Shown: positions 14,839-17,596 of the stretch, piece by piece
Layout of the letters: each line of letters starts with the position of its first letter
How positions within the stretch are numbered: position 1 is the first letter of the stretch
From: UBA7672 sp040398425
GTDB taxonomy: Bacteria > Pseudomonadota > Alphaproteobacteria > Caulobacterales > Hyphomonadaceae
NCBI GenBank assembly: GCA_040398425.1
Contig: JBBATZ010000068.1
Location: 1-17,596 of the forward strand
Direction: 5' to 3'
DNA length: 17,596 nt
Translations under genes and position numbers: made by a program
Notes under the pieces: generated by a model
What the model saw: the letters and a program-made list of their open reading frames with translations, nothing else
Databases searched by the model: none
Told to the model about the DNA's origin: nothing

Positions 14839-15665
14839 CCCGCCCGGCGGCTCAACTGTGGTTTGGACGTACGGCCCACACACGCGAGCAGCCGTTCAAG
14901 CGCAGCTTTGCCTACCGCATCGCCATGCTGGAGATCGACATCGACCGCATGGCGGAGGCGGATGGCTTGGCGAAGCTGTTCTCCGTCGGCCGCAGCAACA
15001 TGGTCGCCTTCCGCGAGACAGACCATGGCGCGCGCGACGCCTCCGTGCCGCTGCGTTCTTGGGCGGAGGCGCGGTTTGCCGAATCCGGCGTTGATCTCGG
15101 CGGCGGCCCGATCCGCCTGCTCACCTTCCCGCGCGTGCTGGGCATAGGCTTTGCGCCCATCTCGGTCTGGCTAGGGCATTCCGGAGACGGAGAGCTGCGC
15201 GGCGCCATCTACGAGGTTCACAACACGTTCGGTGAAACCCACTCCTACGTCAGCGCGTTGAATCCCGTTGGCGGCCGTCAAACAGCGGAAAAGGAGTTTC
15301 ACGTCTCCCCGTTCTTCGATGTCACCGGCGAATACAGGTTCACGCTGAAACACGCAGAAAGCATTGCCGCCCTTACGGTAGAGAACGTCTCGGCCGGCGG
15401 ACGCAGCCACGTTGCCAGCCTGACAGTACAGCCGCGCCCCCTGACGTCGGGCCAGCTTTTGAAATGGATGGCGATAATGCCCATCTCAGGCCTTGGCGTG
15501 ATGTTCGCCATTCACTGGCAGGCGCTGATCCTGCTGCTGAAGGGCGCGAAGTACCGTGATAAACCTGACCAGCGCGCGAAGCGAACCACGCTGGCCAAGC
15601 AGGAAACGGCGAGACTGGAAAAGACGTCCGCTGACGTGCAGGCCTATCCGAGGAAAAGTGCATGA
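14835..15665 (+). CDS. DUF1365 family protein
   Basis: A 276-residue member of DUF1365, a family of unknown function that travels with photolyase, FAD oxidoreductase and Cfa-like genes. Recognisable stretches are the N-terminal AQLWFGRTAHTREQPFKRSFAYRI, LLTFPRVLGIGFAPISVWLGH at about 95-115, IYEVHNTFGETHSYV at about 126-140, and KEFHVSPFFDVTGEYRFTL at about 153-171. A hydrophobic stretch at about 212-237 (LLKWMAIMPISGLGVMFAIHWQALILLL) could sit in or on the membrane. The C-terminal 40 residues are strongly basic. It overlaps both neighbours by 4 bp, so it is made together with the flavoprotein and methyltransferase; a role in presenting lipid substrate is a guess from this context only. Confidence 0.9.
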   Translation: MTRPAAQLWFGRTAHTREQPFKRSFAYRIAMLEIDIDRMAEADGLAKLFSVGRSNMVAFRETDHGARDASVPLRSWAEARFAESGVDLGGGPIRLLTFPRVLGIGFAPISVWLGHSGDGELRGAIYEVHNTFGETHSYVSALNPVGGRQTAEKEFHVSPFFDVTGEYRFTLKHAESIAALTVENVSAGGRSHVASLTVQPRPLTSGQLLKWMAIMPISGLGVMFAIHWQALILLLKGAKYRDKPDQRAKRTTLAKQETARLEKTSADVQAYPRKSA

Positions 15666-16909
15666 GCCGTGTCGACAGAATGGTGTTGGACATCAAGGGA
15701 CCGGGCGACTTCCAGAAGCTGGACCGCCTCCCCGCGAGCATGCGGTTCGGCGCCATGATCATCGCCCGCTTCAAGAAGGGGCGTCTCGACATGGTGCTGT
15801 CCGACGGCCGCACGCTGCGCTTCGAAGGCAAGGAGCCGGGCCCGTCGGCTGAGATGATTGTTCACGACGACAAGTTCATGCGGACGGTGGCCGCCCGCGG
15901 CGACATCGGTTTTGCCGAAGTTTTCATGGATGGACAGTTCGACAGCCCGGACCTCGCCACGCTGCTTGAATATTTCAGCACCAACTGGGATGACGCAGGG
16001 CAGCTCGTGCTTGGCACAGCAATCGCGCAGTTCTTCGCAAACCTACGCCATGTCAGCCGCGCAAACACCAAGAAGGGCTCCAAGCGGAACATCCTCGCCC
16101 ACTATGATCTGGGCAATGACTTCTACTCCGCCTGGCTCGACCCGACGATGACCTATTCATCGGCCATCTACAGCACGAAAGAAGAGCCGCTCCAGGATGC
16201 TCAAGTCGCCAAGTACCGTGCCGTCGCACATAACCTGCGCTTGAAGCCGGGCGACAATGTGCTCGAGATCGGATCGGGCTGGGGCGGATTTGCTGAAGTC
16301 GCCGCGCGGGAATTCGGCGCACGTGTCACGTCGATCACCATCTCTGACGCTCAGCACGCTTACGCAACCAAGCGCATCGAAGATGCTGGTCTGTCCGACC
16401 AGGTCGAAATCGTGATGCGTGACTACCGCGATGTCACCGGAAAATTCGATGCAGTCGCTTCAATCGAAATGTTCGAGGCTGTCGGTCAGAAATACTGGCC
16501 GAGCTATTTCGGCAAGATCGCGGAAGTCCTCAAGCCCGGCGGCCGCGCCGCACTTCAGATCATCACGATCGACGGCAAGGAGTTCGACAACTATCGTAAG
16601 CGGGCGGACTTCATTCAGATCTACATCTTCCCAGGCGGCATGCTGCCGTCGGTGACGCGTCTTAAGGAAGAAGTACTACACTCCGGCCTCGACTTCAGTG
16701 TGAACCAGATGTTCGGACCGTCCTACGCTCTGACGCTAGATGAGTGGGCGCGTCGCTTCGAGCTGGCGTGGGACAAGATCAAGGGCGGCAAGTTCGACGA
16801 GCAGTTCCGCCGCCTATGGCTCTACTATTTCGGATACTGCTCGGCGGGCTTCCGTACCGGACGGATCGACGTCGGCCAGTTCGTGTTGACCAAGCCGGAG
16901 CAGACTTAG
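15662..16909 (+). CDS. Cfa-like SAM-dependent fatty acyl methyltransferase
   Basis: A 415-residue member of the cyclopropane-fatty-acid synthase superfamily, which methylates double bonds of membrane phospholipid acyl chains. The N-terminal lipid-binding part (about 1-130) precedes the methyltransferase domain: HYDLGNDFYSAWLDPTMTYSSAIY from 147, SAM motif VLEIGSGWGG at 200-209, SIEMFEAVG with Glu269, and LKPGG. Two residues of the classical bicarbonate pocket are replaced: the E. coli Cys139 position (YSC) is Ser167 and the His266 position (LHTI) is Gln299 in LQIITI. The protein therefore belongs to the subgroup found beside DUF1365 genes and may make a methylated rather than a cyclopropane lipid; that is inference. 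Its ATG overlaps the DUF1365 stop. Its TAG stop overlaps the convergent gene's stop (16906-16909). Confidence 0.9.
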   Translation: MSRVDRMVLDIKGPGDFQKLDRLPASMRFGAMIIARFKKGRLDMVLSDGRTLRFEGKEPGPSAEMIVHDDKFMRTVAARGDIGFAEVFMDGQFDSPDLATLLEYFSTNWDDAGQLVLGTAIAQFFANLRHVSRANTKKGSKRNILAHYDLGNDFYSAWLDPTMTYSSAIYSTKEEPLQDAQVAKYRAVAHNLRLKPGDNVLEIGSGWGGFAEVAAREFGARVTSITISDAQHAYATKRIEDAGLSDQVEIVMRDYRDVTGKFDAVASIEMFEAVGQKYWPSYFGKIAEVLKPGGRAALQIITIDGKEFDNYRKRADFIQIYIFPGGMLPSVTRLKEEVLHSGLDFSVNQMFGPSYALTLDEWARRFELAWDKIKGGKFDEQFRRLWLYYFGYCSAGFRTGRIDVGQFVLTKPEQT

Positions 16910-17205
16910 CGCCTGATGAAGGGCTCGCATGCGAGCCCGTCGCGGTCGGCGTCAAGCGCAGGGCGATAGCCAGGCTCGCCACGGCGAATGTTCGTACGTC
17001 CGTCCTGAAACGCGTCGCGGCAGGTTTGGTAGTACATCTCCTGGATCGGGAACGTGACTGCCACGGCGCGCGACGCAGGCGGGTTCAGCAGATCGAGCAT
17101 CACGAAAGCGCCGCCGCCAACAAAGACGCCCAAACAGATGAGGACGGCATTTCGACCAAGGTCCCGGACCAGTCGCCGAAAAGCGTGGGACCGCCCGAAG
17201 CGCAT
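16906..17205 (-). CDS. Small membrane-anchored Excalibur calcium-binding domain protein
   Basis: A 99-residue protein with a basic N-terminus (about 1-18), one hydrophobic segment at about 19-40, and a C-terminal Excalibur domain: Cys62 in TCRDAF, RRGEPGYRPALD, and the DADRDGLACE loop with Asp85, Asp87, Asp89 and Cys93. The Excalibur domain resembles a single EF-hand-like calcium loop closed by a disulfide; with one N-terminal anchor the domain would lie in the periplasm. ATG 17205 has AGG about 8 nt upstream. It follows the gene at 17214-17558 by 8 nt, so the two are probably co-transcribed. Its TAA stop shares bases with the TAG of the cfa-like gene on the opposite strand. Function unknown. 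Confidence 0.82.
   Translation of the reverse strand: MRFGRSHAFRRLVRDLGRNAVLICLGVFVGGGAFVMLDLLNPPASRAVAVTFPIQEMYYQTCRDAFQDGRTNIRRGEPGYRPALDADRDGLACEPFIRR
16921..16938. other. 18-bp perfect palindrome at the convergent gene ends
   Basis: gggctcgcatgcgagccc is its own reverse complement. It lies 11 nt after the cfa-like stop and inside the last codons (GLACEP) of the Excalibur gene on the other strand. It would form a strong hairpin in both transcripts. No T-run follows on the plus strand, so termination is not certain; it may end transcription or protect RNA 3' ends. Confidence 0.6.
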
Positions 17206-17213
17206 CGCGCGAC

Positions 17214-17558
17214 CTAGAGCTTCACATACTTGGCGATGAGCTCATGCGCCTTCGCCGTCCATTCGGCGGGTACGATCGTCGGATCAAGAGCATAGGCAAC
17301 GCCCCCGACGACGAGACCTACCAACAGGAGCTGCCCGAACAGGCCGCCGCTCTTGCGCTCGGCCCGCTCGCCGGGGCGCACATAGCGCTTGCTGGACTTG
17401 CCGCCAGCAAGCAGCGAAGTCGTGTGTTGGGCAAGAGCCTGCTTCTCGGCCTTGATGGCGCGATCCTCTTCGGACTCTCGCTTGACGTCCTTGCTGCGCT
17501 TGGGGGGCTTGGGCGGGACAGACACGTCACGCGCGGCCTCGCGCTTGTCCAGGCGCAC
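17214..17558 (-). CDS. Small one-helix membrane protein, possibly truncated at the window edge
   Basis: I do not recognise this protein. From the GTG at 17558 it has 114 residues: a highly charged, Lys/Arg/Glu-rich N-terminal part (about 1-70, with PPKPPKRSK and KRESEEDRAIKAEKQ, possibly partly coiled), one hydrophobic segment at about 72-91 rich in Gly and Val, and a short C-terminal tail ending AHELIAKYVKL. The topology suggests a cytoplasmic basic domain with a C-terminal anchor. The frame stays open from the GTG to the window end with no stop, so the true start may lie outside. A GGG tract about 5 nt before the GTG makes it a plausible start. It lies 8 nt before the Excalibur gene. Confidence 0.65.
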   Translation of the reverse strand: MRLDKREAARDVSVPPKPPKRSKDVKRESEEDRAIKAEKQALAQHTTSLLAGGKSSKRYVRPGERAERKSGGLFGQLLLVGLVVGGVAYALDPTIVPAEWTAKAHELIAKYVKL

Positions 17559-17596
17559 GCTTGCCCGCAGGTCCGCGACCCGCGTCGACCGACTAG

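Overview
The window reads as a conserved chromosomal stretch of an alphaproteobacterium, roughly 60% GC by eye, perhaps from the Caulobacterales/Hyphomonadaceae side. That placement is an inference from gene content: guaB and guaA sharing one operon with rsmB, hspQ, a DUF3088 protein, a monomeric phenylalanine hydroxylase, and a photolyase/DUF1365/Cfa cluster. I saw no insertion sequence, phage gene, CRISPR array, tRNA or rRNA.

Layout. (1) Positions 6-5815, minus strand, hold a purine/rRNA-modification operon: guaB, a DUF3088 protein, rsmB, a pair of paralogous two-helix membrane proteins, and guaA. DUF3088/rsmB and rsmB/first membrane gene join through 4-bp stop/start overlaps. The two membrane genes are now one open frame because a 19-bp tandem duplication shifted the reading frame past the first gene's stop. 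(2) Positions 6010-8106, plus strand: a TPR plus PRMT7/9-like protein arginine methyltransferase and a beta-phosphoglucomutase-type HAD enzyme. (3) Positions 8107-8707 have no convincing protein gene but carry a strong 14-bp palindrome, several hairpins and a plus-strand terminator, so a small RNA is possible. (4) Positions 8708-10542, minus strand: a Ppx/GppA phosphatase and rlmE, joined by an ATGA overlap. (5) Positions 10763-11992, plus strand: hspQ and phhA. (6) Positions 12044-16909, plus strand: a tightly overlapping operon of photolyase, FAD oxidoreductase, DUF1365 protein and Cfa-like methyltransferase, preceded by a candidate ECF sigma-E/ChrR-type promoter whose -35 element contains the phhA stop codon. 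(7) Positions 16906-17558, minus strand: a small Excalibur-domain membrane protein and a small one-helix membrane protein open to the window edge.

How the parts work together. The first operon pairs the two steps from IMP to GMP with an rRNA cytosine methyltransferase. The photolyase operon looks like a light/singlet-oxygen response module that repairs DNA and remodels membrane lipids. Its methyltransferase lacks two residues of the classical cyclopropane synthase bicarbonate pocket, so the lipid product may not be a cyclopropane. The best second looks are the 19-bp duplication fusing two genes, the photo-oxidative operon with its promoter and atypical Cfa, the bacterial TPR-PRMT, and the structured 8.1-8.7 kb gap.
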